Made by a program: the position numbers and the translations under genes
DNA from: Microbispora corallina
GTDB taxonomy: Bacteria; Actinomycetota; Actinomycetes; Streptosporangiales; Streptosporangiaceae
Assembly (NCBI RefSeq): GCF_016863035.1
Contig: NZ_BOOC01000005.1
Coordinates: forward strand, 62,001 to 126,000
Length of the DNA: 64,000 nucleotides
Direction: 5' to 3'
Notes under the pieces: model-generated
Database searches by the model: none
Told to the model about the DNA's origin: nothing
Seen by the model: only the letters and a program-made list of their open reading frames with translations
Shown: piece after piece, positions 56,532 through 64,000 of the stretch
Layout: every line of letters starts with the position of its first letter
How positions within the stretch are numbered: position 1 is the first letter of the stretch

Positions 56532-58490
56532 TCAGTCCTCGCGGCGTTCCCGGAAGACGACCACAAGGACGCGGAGCGCGAGGATCCCGCTCACGACGAG
56601 CAGGTTGTATCCGATGAGCTGGTAGAGGCCGACGGCGTCGGTCACCCGCGGCCCGCCGCCGGCGCCGAGCAGGAGCACGGCCATGATCCCCGCGGTGGCG
56701 GCGAGCACCGTGAGGAGCACCTGGTGCAGCAGGCCGGTCAGGTGCCTGCGGTCCCGGGCGTCGGCGAGCAGGCGGACGTTGACGCTGAACCGGCCGTTCT
56801 CGGCCGCGCCGACGATCCGGTCCACGCTGCGCGGCAGCCGCCGCAGCAGGGGCAGCAGGCGCACGACCTCCTGGGTGACGAGCGTGCGGACCTGGTCACG
56901 GTCGCCGGGCACGGGCAGGTGCCGGCCGGCGAAGCGGCGCGCCTCCTCCACGATGTCGAACCCGGGAGCCAGGCGGGCGAGCGTCCCCTCGACCGTCCCG
57001 AGGGCCCGGAACACGGCGGCCACCTCTGGAGGCACCGACAGCCCGTGGGCGAAGACGATCCGGAAGAGGTCGCCGAACATCTGGACGTCAGGGGTCACGC
57101 CCGGCACGAGGTGCCTCGCCATGAAACGCCCGATCGCCCGTTCCAGCTCGCGCTCGTCGATCTCGTCGGGGCGGGGCACCAGCTCCAGCAGCGCGTCGCC
57201 GACGCCCATCGGGTCGGCCCGGTCCAGCGCGGCGAGCAGGCGTTGCAGCGAGGCCCGGACCGACGCGTCGAGCCGCCCGACCGACCCGAAGTCGAGCAGC
57301 GCGAGACGCCCGTCCGCCAGCAGCATGATGTTCCCGGGATGCGGGTCGGCGTGGAAGACGCCGTGCAGCAGGATCTGCTCCAGCAGCGTGTGCAGGAGGG
57401 TGGTGGCCGCCTCCCGCCGTTCGCGGTCGCCCAGCCCGTCCTGGGCGGCGCCGAGCGGGGTGCCGTCCAGCCGCTCCATCACCAGCAGGCGGCGACCGCT
57501 CAGCTGCGGATACGGCGTGGGCGTCCGTACGTCCGGCCGCGCCGAGGTGGCGGCGACGGCCGCCATGTTCGTCGCCTCCACGCGGAAGTCCAGTTCCTCG
57601 CGCAGCGCCTGGGCGAACCCCCGGGCGAGGTCCCCGAGGCCGACGCCCCGGGCCCAGCGGGTGCGCCGCTCCGCCGTACGGGCGAGGCGGGCGACGATGT
57701 CGAGATCCCGCTCGACGACGGGCGCGATGCCCGGCCGCTGCACCTTGACCACGACCTCCTCACCGGACGGGAGGCGGGCGAGGTGGACCTGCGCGATCGA
57801 GGCCGCCGCGAGCGGCTCGCGCTCGAAGAAGGCGAACGTCTCGTCCACCGGCCCGCCCAGCTCGTCGGCGAGCACACGCTCGATCTCCTCCCAAGGCGCC
57901 GGCTCGACCCTGTCCTGCAGCAGGCGCAGCTCGTCCACGAACTCCGGGGGCAGCAGGTCGCCGCGCGTCGACAGGACCTGTCCCAGCTTCACGAACGTGA
58001 CCCCGCCCTCGTCCAGGGCCCTGCGGAGCGAGCGGGCCAGCCGGGCCCGGCTGGAGGGCGCGTCGAGGTCCGGGTCACGGCCCCGCAGATAGGGGCCGAG
58101 GCCGTGGCGGACGAGGATGCGCGTGATGCGGAGGTAGCGCCGCGAGCGCAGCAGTGCGCGCCTGGCCGCCCTCACCAGCTCGACCGGGCCGGGCACCGAA
58201 CCCGTGGGCACCAGGGCCTCGGCGATCACCAGGAACACCATCGAGGCCAGCAGCGCGCACGCCACCGCCAGGATGAGGAACCACAGCGGCGCGATGCCCG
58301 GCTCGTCCGATGACACCGAGCCGGCGAGGATCCGGCCGACCGGGCCGGCCAGCAGGACGGCCAGGCCGCCGCCGAGCAGCGTCCGCACGACGCCGAAGCG
58401 CAGGCCGAGGAGCCGCCGGGCGGCCAGGGCGAAGCCGATGACCAGCAGGACGACCGTCGCCGCGACGACGACCCACACCAACGCGTCCAC
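56532..58490 (-). CDS. UbiB/ABC1-family atypical kinase with membrane segments
   Basis: A 652-residue protein. N-terminal TM helices (about 5-110), then the ABC1/UbiB kinase-like domain with the family KLGQ motif (GGVTFVKLGQVLSTRGDLLP), the A-rich nucleotide loop PLAAASIAQVHLARL, VVVKVQRPGI, HADPHPGNIMLL and LLDFGSVGRL. Two C-terminal TM helices (about 600-645) anchor it again. These proteins support isoprenoid quinone metabolism. GTG 58490 is the start by frame and first helix. Confidence 0.9.
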   Translation of the reverse strand: MDALVWVVVAATVVLLVIGFALAARRLLGLRFGVVRTLLGGGLAVLLAGPVGRILAGSVSSDEPGIAPLWFLILAVACALLASMVFLVIAEALVPTGSVPGPVELVRAARRALLRSRRYLRITRILVRHGLGPYLRGRDPDLDAPSSRARLARSLRRALDEGGVTFVKLGQVLSTRGDLLPPEFVDELRLLQDRVEPAPWEEIERVLADELGGPVDETFAFFEREPLAAASIAQVHLARLPSGEEVVVKVQRPGIAPVVERDLDIVARLARTAERRTRWARGVGLGDLARGFAQALREELDFRVEATNMAAVAATSARPDVRTPTPYPQLSGRRLLVMERLDGTPLGAAQDGLGDRERREAATTLLHTLLEQILLHGVFHADPHPGNIMLLADGRLALLDFGSVGRLDASVRASLQRLLAALDRADPMGVGDALLELVPRPDEIDERELERAIGRFMARHLVPGVTPDVQMFGDLFRIVFAHGLSVPPEVAAVFRALGTVEGTLARLAPGFDIVEEARRFAGRHLPVPGDRDQVRTLVTQEVVRLLPLLRRLPRSVDRIVGAAENGRFSVNVRLLADARDRRHLTGLLHQVLLTVLAATAGIMAVLLLGAGGGPRVTDAVGLYQLIGYNLLVVSGILALRVLVVVFRERRED

Positions 58491-58587
58491 AGTCGCCCCC
58501 GTCCGGTCGCGGTCGTCCGCGGATGATCGCGGCCACTCTAGCCCGGTCCCGACGATCTGAAGAAGGCAAGTAACCGATGAAATAAAG

Positions 58588-58616
58588 TTGACCAGTTACT
58601 GGTTGACGACTAGCGT
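58588..58616 (+). promoter_or_regulatory. Promoter with overlapping dyad for the small gene at 58665
   Basis: TTGACC (58588-58593), 17 bases, TAGCGT (58611-58616) is a good housekeeping promoter. ACCAGTTACTGGT (58591-58603), a perfect six-base dyad, overlaps the -35, and AGTAAC (58569-58574) adds another half-site. A repressor probably acts here. Confidence 0.6.
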
Positions 58617-58664
58617 TGTAACTGCCGAAATCAACAAAGCCAGTCACGACGTCTGGAGCCGATC

Positions 58665-58826
58665 ATGTACAACGACTACGCGCTCGCCACGGAACGCGCC
58701 TCCGAGCTGCGCCGGGAGGCCGGAGAGGCCCGGCTCGTCCACCGCCTCGCCTCCGCCCGCCGCTGGTCCCGCCTCGCCTCCTGGGCACAGGACCACGCGG
58801 CACGCGCGAGCCGCCACCTGGGCTGA
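58665..58826 (+). CDS. Small Arg/Ala-rich protein of unknown function
   Basis: A 53-residue helical protein: MYNDYALATERASELRREAG, then RLASARRWSRLASWAQDH. It has a good promoter with operator upstream but only a weak GGAG ribosome-binding site (58656-58659). Such short MYNDY-type proteins are common in actinomycetes; role unknown. Confidence 0.6.
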   Translation: MYNDYALATERASELRREAGEARLVHRLASARRWSRLASWAQDHAARASRHLG

Positions 58827-59008
58827 CCCTCGCCCCCGGACCACGCTCCCGTAAGCGAGCCGCCCACCCGGCCGGCCCCCGCCTCGGCGACCCGCACCCC
58901 GCCTCCCCGCTCGTCCCGTCTACCGTGGAGAAGGGGCGCCCCCGGCCCCGCGCCGTACGCCTCACGGGGTCCTCACCGCGTGAGGCGCCTCACGAGCGGA
59001 GGTGCGCG

Positions 59009-60082
59009 ATGGCGGGACGGACGCTCACGCGGACGACGCGGCCGGTGGTGAAGCCCACCCCGGCCGGCCTGATGGAGGACGCCGGCAGCGGCCTCGACTA
59101 CGGGACCCGGCCCGACCGCATGCCGGGCTTCCTCACCCCGGTGGACCGCTTCTTCGTCCGCAACCACGCGCCCACCCCGGTGATCGACCCCGCCGCCTGG
59201 ACGCTGCGCGTCGACGGCGCCGGCGTCCGCCGCCCGATCACCTACACGTACGACGAGCTGTGGCGCCGGTTCCCGCTGCTGTCCGTCGTCCGGACGCTGG
59301 AGTGCGCGGGCAACCGGCGCCGGCTGTTCGGCGAGGAGCAGGGCGCGCCCTTCGCGGGAGTCTCGTGGGGACGTGGCGCGATCGGCACGGCCGAGTGGAC
59401 CGGCGTCTGCCTGCGCGACCTGCTCGAACCGGCCGGGATCACCCCGGACGCCCGCGAGGTGATGCCCGAGTCGCTGGACGAGGCACGCGCCCGCCGGCCG
59501 CTCCCCCTCGCCAAGGCGCTCGCCGGCGACACCCTGCTCGCGCTCGCGATGAACGGCGAGCCGCTGCCGCCCGACCACGGGTTCCCCGCCCGCGTCGTGG
59601 TCCCGGGCTGGCTCGGGGCGGCGAGCATCAAATGGGTGGGCAGGATCGAGGTCTCCGACCGCCCCCTGCGCGTCCCGTGGACCACGGAGGACTACGTCAT
59701 CGTCACCCCGGACCGCCCCGCCCCCGTGCCCATCACCGAGACGCCGGTGGCGAGCCTGGTGGAGCTGCCCTGGCCGGCCCGGCTGCCCGCCGGCCCCCGT
59801 CTGGTCAGGGGCCGGGCGTACGCCGGGGAGAGCCGCGTCGCCACGGTCGAGTACCGCCTGGACGACGGCCCCTGGCGAACCGCCGACCTGGAGGCTCAGG
59901 GCGGCCGCGGCGTGTGGGCGCGCTGGGAGTTCCCCTGGGATCCCGCCCCCGGCGACCATGTCGTCCGGGTCCGGGCCACCGACGAACGGGGCCGCCGGCA
60001 GCCCGACCGGACACCCTGGAACGCCCTCGGCTACTGTCACAACTCGGTCCTCGCCCACCCCGTCACGGTGACGGCGCGCTGA
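59009..60082 (+). CDS. Sulfite-oxidase-family molybdopterin oxidoreductase
   Basis: A 357-residue enzyme: FFVRNHAPTPVIDPAAWTLR, the molybdenum-ligating Cys in VRTLECAGNRRRLFG, and PARVVVPGWLGAASIKWVG; the C-terminal 110 residues form the Mo-co dimerisation domain. No Tat signal and no heme domain are seen, so it is a cytoplasmic member with an unknown electron partner. ATG 59009 has GGAGGTG at five bases; an in-frame ATG at 58925 lies in poorly coding sequence. Confidence 0.92.
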   Translation: MAGRTLTRTTRPVVKPTPAGLMEDAGSGLDYGTRPDRMPGFLTPVDRFFVRNHAPTPVIDPAAWTLRVDGAGVRRPITYTYDELWRRFPLLSVVRTLECAGNRRRLFGEEQGAPFAGVSWGRGAIGTAEWTGVCLRDLLEPAGITPDAREVMPESLDEARARRPLPLAKALAGDTLLALAMNGEPLPPDHGFPARVVVPGWLGAASIKWVGRIEVSDRPLRVPWTTEDYVIVTPDRPAPVPITETPVASLVELPWPARLPAGPRLVRGRAYAGESRVATVEYRLDDGPWRTADLEAQGGRGVWARWEFPWDPAPGDHVVRVRATDERGRRQPDRTPWNALGYCHNSVLAHPVTVTAR

Positions 60083-60232
60083 GATCGGAAACGGATCGGT
60101 CGAAAGCGCTATACGCCGGAGATTCGCCCATCAGGCCACCGAATGCGGAAATTCATTTCATTTTCCGGTAGCGACTCCTATGCTCGCGGAAGGTGCACGT
60201 TCAGCCCCGAGTATCCGGGAAGGAGCGGACGC

Positions 60233-61051
60233 GTGACCGACGACGGCGCGGCGCCCCAGGGCATCGACGCGCACATCCCGAACGCGGCGCGCATGTACGA
60301 CTACTTCCTGGGCGGCAAGGACAACTTCCCGATCGACCGTGAGGCCGCCGAGCGCGTCCTGAAGGTCGCCCCGGAGGCCCGCGAACTGGCCCGCCGGAAC
60401 CGGGCCTTCATGCGGCGGGCCGTGCGCCACCTGGTGTCGGAGGCCGGGATCCGGCAGTTCGTGGACATCGGCACCGGCCTGCCGACCAAGGGCAACGTGC
60501 ACGAGGTGGCCGCCGAGGTGGACCCGGGCACCCGTGTGGTCTATGTGGACAACGACCCGGTCGTGCTCACCCACTCCAGGGCGCTGCTGTCCAACGCCAC
60601 CAACACGGTCACCGTCCGCGGCGACCTGCGCGACCCGGAGGACATCCTCACCAACCCGGAGCTTGAGGCGCTGCTCGACTTCTCCGAGCCGGTCGCCGTC
60701 CTGCTCGTCGCCGTCCTGCACTTCCTGCCCGACTCCGACAAGCCCGGCGACCTGATCCGCAGGCTGCGGGACGGCCTGCCGGAGGGCAGCTACCTCGTCA
60801 TGTCCCATGTCACGGCCGAGGAGCGGGCCGGGGCCGCGCATCTGGGGGCGTCGGTCTACAGCCGCGCCAGCGCCGCCGTGACCCTGCGGAGCCGGGCGCG
60901 GATCAGCGAGCTGTTCGACGGATTCGAGCTGGTCGAGCCCGGACTCGTCCGGCTCGACGAGTGGCATCCGGAGCCGGACGCCTCCTCCGGCGACTTCGGC
61001 GGCAAGGAGCTGCCGACCTGGTTCCTCTGCGGCGTCGGCCGCGCGCTCTGA
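60233..61051 (+). CDS. SAM-dependent methyltransferase (DUF574/Methyltransf_19 type)
   Basis: A 272-residue protein of the group that is greatly expanded in actinomycetes: HIPNAARMYDYFLGGKDNFP, FVDIGTGLPTKGNVHEVA (SAM loop), VVYVDNDPVVLTHSRALL and AVLHFLPDSDKPGDLI. Substrates are mostly unknown. GTG 60233 has AAGGAG at seven bases; the in-frame ATG at 60143 lies in an AT-rich, non-coding promoter zone. Confidence 0.92.
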   Translation: MTDDGAAPQGIDAHIPNAARMYDYFLGGKDNFPIDREAAERVLKVAPEARELARRNRAFMRRAVRHLVSEAGIRQFVDIGTGLPTKGNVHEVAAEVDPGTRVVYVDNDPVVLTHSRALLSNATNTVTVRGDLRDPEDILTNPELEALLDFSEPVAVLLVAVLHFLPDSDKPGDLIRRLRDGLPEGSYLVMSHVTAEERAGAAHLGASVYSRASAAVTLRSRARISELFDGFELVEPGLVRLDEWHPEPDASSGDFGGKELPTWFLCGVGRAL

Positions 61052-61058
61052 CCGGATC

Positions 61059-61703
61059 TCACCGCTCGGACAGCAGCGCCGTCAGCTCCTCGGCGCCCAG
61101 CGGGGGCTCGGACAGGTCGTGGGCGTTCTCCGCCCGCAGGGCGTCCAGCATGAGCTCCAGGTGGCGCCGCCACAGCCCGGGCCGTACGGACGCGGTCATC
61201 TCGTGTACTCGCGACGCGCCCCAGACGACGAACGACAGGTCGGACAGCGTGAAGTCGGCCCGCAGCCGGCCCGCGGCCCTGGCCCGGTCGATCACGCCCG
61301 TCGTGAGCCGGTAGACGTCGGCCCTGACGTCGCCCGCCTCCTTCCCCTCCAGCACCCGCCGGCAGGCGAGGTCCTCGAAGGCCCGGTCGCCGGCCTGCGT
61401 CTCGCAGACCCGGCGCAGGTAGTGGACGAACGCCTCCCAGGGATCCGCGACGGCCGCGGCCTCCCGTCCGATGTCGGCCCAGGCCCGCAGCTTCTCCAGC
61501 AGGATCGCGTCGACCAGGTCGGCCCGGGCGGGGAAGTGCCGGTACAGCGTGCCGATCGCCACCCCGGCCCGCCGGGCCACGGCCTCCAGCGGGGCGTCGG
61601 CGCCGCGCTCCGCCAGCACCTCGCGGGCCGCCGCGAGCAGGGCCTCCCGGTTGCGGACGGCGTCGCGGCGGAGTGGGCGGGTCTCGGCGGTCACGGTCGC
61701 CAT
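61059..61703 (-). CDS. TetR-family regulator
   Basis: A regulator of about 214 residues. Helix-turn-helix PLEAVARRAGVAIGTLYRHF; ligand domain with LACRRVLEGKEAGDV. Start ATG 61703; an ATG at 61724 would overlap the operator. Divergent from the SDR at 61790 with two matched operators between them. Confidence 0.88.
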   Translation of the reverse strand: MATVTAETRPLRRDAVRNREALLAAAREVLAERGADAPLEAVARRAGVAIGTLYRHFPARADLVDAILLEKLRAWADIGREAAAVADPWEAFVHYLRRVCETQAGDRAFEDLACRRVLEGKEAGDVRADVYRLTTGVIDRARAAGRLRADFTLSDLSFVVWGASRVHEMTASVRPGLWRRHLELMLDALRAENAHDLSEPPLGAEELTALLSER

Positions 61704-61715
61704 CCTACCGAAGTC

Positions 61716-61728
61716 GAGGCACATCCTC
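61716..61728. promoter_or_regulatory. TetR operator, site 1
   Basis: GAGGCACATCCTC: GAGG/CCTC arms around five bases. It lies 13 bases from the TetR start. Confidence 0.65.
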
Positions 61729-61757
61729 AGGTTCGTGCTACCGTACGCAGAAAACGT

Positions 61758-61770
61758 GAGGCATACCCTC
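61758..61770. promoter_or_regulatory. TetR operator, site 2
   Basis: GAGGCATACCCTC: same arms and nearly the same centre as site 1, 42 bases away (four helical turns), 20 bases before the SDR start. A larger inverted repeat GAAGTCGAGG (61710-61719)/CCTCGACTTC (61767-61776) overlaps both. Confidence 0.65.
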
Positions 61771-61789
61771 GACTTCTGGAGGACCTGGC

Positions 61790-62482
61790 ATGAGACCGAC
61801 CATCGTGATCATCGGGGCCGGCCCGCGGATCGGCATGGCGACCGCCCGCCGCTTCGGGGCGGAGGGGTTCAGGGCCGCCCTCGTCGCCCGGGACGCCGGA
61901 CGCCTGGACCGGCACGTCCGCGAGCTCGGCGCCGAGGGGATCGAGGCCCGGGCCTTCCCCGCCGACGCCGCCGACCCGGCGGCCCTGGAGGAGGCGCTGG
62001 CGGAGATCCAGCGCGAGATCGGGCCCGCACAGGTGCTGCTCCACAACGCGGCCGGCGCGCCGAAGGGCCTGGCCCCGGCCCTGGACGTCACCGTGGACAG
62101 CGCGCGGGACGCGTTCGGGGTCACCGTGCTGGCCGCGGTCACGGCCGTGCGGGCCGTCCTTCCGGCGATGGTCGAGCGCGGGTCGGGCACGCTGCTGTTC
62201 ACCTCGGGCGTGTCGGCGATCCACCCCATCCCGTACCTGGGCAACGTGGGGATCGCGGTCGCCGGCCTGCGCAACTACGCGCTGGCCCTCGCCGAGGCGC
62301 TCGACGGGACGGGGGTGCGGGTCGGCCACCTGCCCATCGCGGCCGTGGTCGCGCCCGGCTCCCCCGCGTCGCCGGAGACCGTGGCCGAGACCCACTGGAG
62401 CATGCACGAGGGAACGCAGGGGACCGAGGTGGTCCTGGGCGACGTCGCGCTGGTCCGGGCGGCCGTCGCGCGGCTCGGCTGA
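61790..62482 (+). CDS. SDR-fold protein with altered active site
   Basis: A 230-residue Rossmann protein: IVIIGAGPRIGMATARRFGA, HNAAGAPKGLAPALD and SGTLLFTSGVSAIHPIPYLG. The catalytic Tyr is present but the YxxxK lysine position is Val (PYLGNVGIAV), so normal SDR proton relay is doubtful. ATG 61790 follows TGGAGGACC. Likely repressed by the divergent TetR protein. Confidence 0.85.
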   Translation: MRPTIVIIGAGPRIGMATARRFGAEGFRAALVARDAGRLDRHVRELGAEGIEARAFPADAADPAALEEALAEIQREIGPAQVLLHNAAGAPKGLAPALDVTVDSARDAFGVTVLAAVTAVRAVLPAMVERGSGTLLFTSGVSAIHPIPYLGNVGIAVAGLRNYALALAEALDGTGVRVGHLPIAAVVAPGSPASPETVAETHWSMHEGTQGTEVVLGDVALVRAAVARLG

Positions 62483-62600
62483 CGCCGGGAGAGACACGCG
62501 AAAAGGTTGGTGAAAATTGTGTTACGTACCGCGTGTCCCATTTCTCCCACTAGACGCGGCACGCCACCCTGTGGGCATCCCGGCTCCTGGGGAGGATCCC

Positions 62601-62876
62601 ATGCTCAAGCGGTCCCGGCTTTTCGGACAGAAGACCCGCGTCACATTCGCCCTGCCCGCCGACCAGCCCGACGGAGTTGTCAGCGTCGTCGGCGACTTCA
62701 ACGACTGGCGGCCCGGCCACCACGAGCTGCTGCGCCGGCGGAGCGGCATCCGCAGCGTCTCGATCATCCTGCCGCCCGGCGCGCACCGCTTCCGCTACCT
62801 CGCCACCGGCGGGCTGTGGTTCGACGACGAGAGCGCCGACCTCATCGACGACCACGGCAGCGTCGTCCACCTCTGA
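62601..62876 (+). CDS. Stand-alone CBM48/isoamylase N-domain protein
   Basis: A 91-residue single-domain protein: RVTFALPADQPDGVVSVVGD, FNDWRPGHHELLRRRSG, LPPGAHRFRYLATGGLWFDD. This is the glycogen-binding early-set fold of AMPK-beta and branching enzymes with no catalytic domain attached. GGAGG lies six bases before ATG 62601. Role unknown; perhaps a glycogen-binding or regulatory module. Confidence 0.85.
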   Translation: MLKRSRLFGQKTRVTFALPADQPDGVVSVVGDFNDWRPGHHELLRRRSGIRSVSIILPPGAHRFRYLATGGLWFDDESADLIDDHGSVVHL

Positions 62877-62889
62877 CGCACCCGCACCG

Positions 62890-62910
62890 CCCCGGGACGC
62901 CCTCCCGGGG
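62890..62910 (+). terminator. Hairpin after the CBM48 gene
   Basis: CCCCGGGA (62890-62897) pairs with TCCCGGGG (62903-62910) over five bases, 14 bases after the stop. Confidence 0.65.
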
Positions 62911-63068
62911 ACCGGGCCGTTTCCCCCTCCCGACCGGGGGCATACGTGGACCTGGCGCGCGGCGGACCGGCGGCAGCCGCTCCCTCCGGCACCGCCCGGC
63001 CCCCGCCCGGGGCCCGCCGTCGCGCAGTGAGGGCCCGTACGGGCCGATCGACGACGCGGGAGGGCACG

Positions 63069-64000
63069 ATGAAGGCAGTCACCTGGCACGGGAAGCGGGA
63101 CGTCCGCGTCGAGGAGGTCCCCGACCCCGCCATCAAGGAACAGACCGACGCGATCGTCCGGGTGACCACCACGGCCATCTGCGGTTCCGATCTCCACCTG
63201 TACGAGATCCTCGGCCCGTTCATCGGCGAGGGGGACGTCCTCGGCCACGAGCCGATGGGGATCGTCGAGGAGGTGGGGGCGCAGGTCACCCACATCGCCC
63301 CCGGCGACCGGGTGGTGATCCCGTTCAACATCTCCTGCGGCCACTGCTACATGTGCGACCGCGAGCTCTTCGCGCAGTGCGAGACCACCCAGGTCCGGGA
63401 GTACGACACGGGCGCCGCCCTGTTCGGCTACACCAAGCTGTACGGCGAGGTCCCGGGCGGCCAGGCCGAGTATCTCCGGGTTCCGCAGGCCCACTTCGGC
63501 CCGATCAAGGTGCCGGAGGGCCCGCCGGACGAGCGCTTCGTCTACCTGTCCGACGTGCTGCCCACCTCGTGGCAGGCCGTGGAGTGGGCGGAGGTGCCCG
63601 ACGGCGGCAGCGTGACCGTCTTCGGCCTCGGGCCCATCGGGCAGATGTCGGCCCGCGTCGCCCGGTACCGCGGCTACCGCGTGATCGGGGTGGACGTCGT
63701 CCCCGAGCGGCTGGAGATGGCGCGCCGGCACGGCATCGAGGTGATCGACGGATCGCAGGTCGACGACGTGCCCGGGGCCGTACGGTCGATGACCGGCGGG
63801 CGGGGCACCGACTCGGTCATCGACGCCGTGGGCATGGAGGCCCACGGCTCGGCGGGCGGCAAGCTCGCCCAGACGATGACCTCGCTGCTCCCGGACCGGG
63901 CCGCGGCCGCGCTGATGACCCGCGCCGGCGTCGACCGGCTCGCCGCCCTGCAGCAGGCCATCGAGACCGTGCGGCGCGGCGGCACGATCTCGGTCAGCGG
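63069..64000 (+). CDS. Zinc-dependent alcohol dehydrogenase (truncated by window end)
   Basis: At least 310 residues, running off the right edge. Catalytic zinc site ICGSDLHLYE and GHEPMG; structural zinc site CGHCYMCDRELFAQC; Rossmann motif VFGLGPIGQMSARVARYRG. The long insert after DAVGMEAHG and the overall layout match the glutathione-independent formaldehyde dehydrogenase-like branch often found in actinomycetes. ATG 63069 with GGGAGGGC upstream. Substrate unknown. Confidence 0.9.
   Translation, partial: MKAVTWHGKRDVRVEEVPDPAIKEQTDAIVRVTTTAICGSDLHLYEILGPFIGEGDVLGHEPMGIVEEVGAQVTHIAPGDRVVIPFNISCGHCYMCDRELFAQCETTQVREYDTGAALFGYTKLYGEVPGGQAEYLRVPQAHFGPIKVPEGPPDERFVYLSDVLPTSWQAVEWAEVPDGGSVTVFGLGPIGQMSARVARYRGYRVIGVDVVPERLEMARRHGIEVIDGSQVDDVPGAVRSMTGGRGTDSVIDAVGMEAHGSAGGKLAQTMTSLLPDRAAAALMTRAGVDRLAALQQAIETVRRGGTISVS

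Overview
The window comes from a high-GC actinomycete. Supporting signs are many GTG starts, strongly G/C-biased third codon positions, TAGGGT-type -10 boxes, an F420-dependent oxidoreductase, an ECF41-type sigma factor, an IdeR/DmdR-type iron box and an aerobic-type group 1h [NiFe] hydrogenase locus. Gene content (hydrogenase 1h plus many secreted or uptake systems for polysaccharides) suggests a filamentous soil actinomycete, perhaps Streptosporangiales. This is inference, and the species cannot be named from the sequence. No rRNA, tRNA, CRISPR array, phage or intact insertion sequence was seen.

Layout. 1-4.0 kb: the end of a LamG-like protein, a small conserved protein, a secreted GH64 beta-1,3-glucanase with a LacI-type operator, and a secreted protein of unknown function. 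4.0-11.5 kb: a large LuxR-family ATPase regulator, an orphan sensor kinase, a TetR regulator, a KhtT/KhtU-type cation/proton antiporter pair and a GlsB/YeaQ membrane protein. 11.6-23.0 kb: one tightly coupled operon for a high-affinity hydrogenase. In order it encodes a SIS protein, a HypC-like protein, a second SIS protein, the small and large subunits, a NifU-like protein, three conserved proteins of unknown function, a maturation protease, a one-TM protein, and HypA, HypC, HypD and HypE. 23.0-30.7 kb: a NarL-type two-component system divergent from a MacAB-like efflux operon, then a TetR regulator divergent from a quinone-oxidoreductase-like gene.

30.7-40.6 kb (minus strand): an alpha-glucoside operon (ROK regulator, two permeases, binding lipoprotein, GH15, GH31) with hypF as its last gene. 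40.6-45.0 kb: an iron-box-controlled dat-ddc pair (diaminobutyrate to 1,3-diaminopropane, a siderophore precursor route) and a LysR regulator. 45.0-47.5 kb: a patchy zone with two small membrane-protein ORFs, a broken metE copy, a MerR-like relic, and a short-chain dehydrogenase divergent from an ArsR regulator with two clear operators. 47.5-54.1 kb: intact metE, a ROK glucokinase, a TSUP transporter, a dienelactone-hydrolase relic, a class IV aminotransferase and an F420-dependent oxidoreductase. 54.2-56.5 kb: the ECF41 sigma factor with its partner CMD gene and a divergent SDR. 56.5-64 kb: UbiB-like kinase, a small protein, a molybdopterin oxidoreductase, a SAM methyltransferase, a TetR regulator divergent from an SDR with two matching operators, a stand-alone CBM48 protein and a truncated zinc alcohol dehydrogenase.

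Most notable. The two SIS proteins of the hydrogenase operon have lost complementary halves of the GmhA-type active site, which suggests a composite or sensory pair linked to hydrogenase maturation or control. Also of interest are a CxxD motif at the proximal Fe-S site of the hydrogenase small subunit, the detached hypF and absent hypB, a repeated ribosome-binding-site element in the glucoside operon, and the remnants of a second metE.
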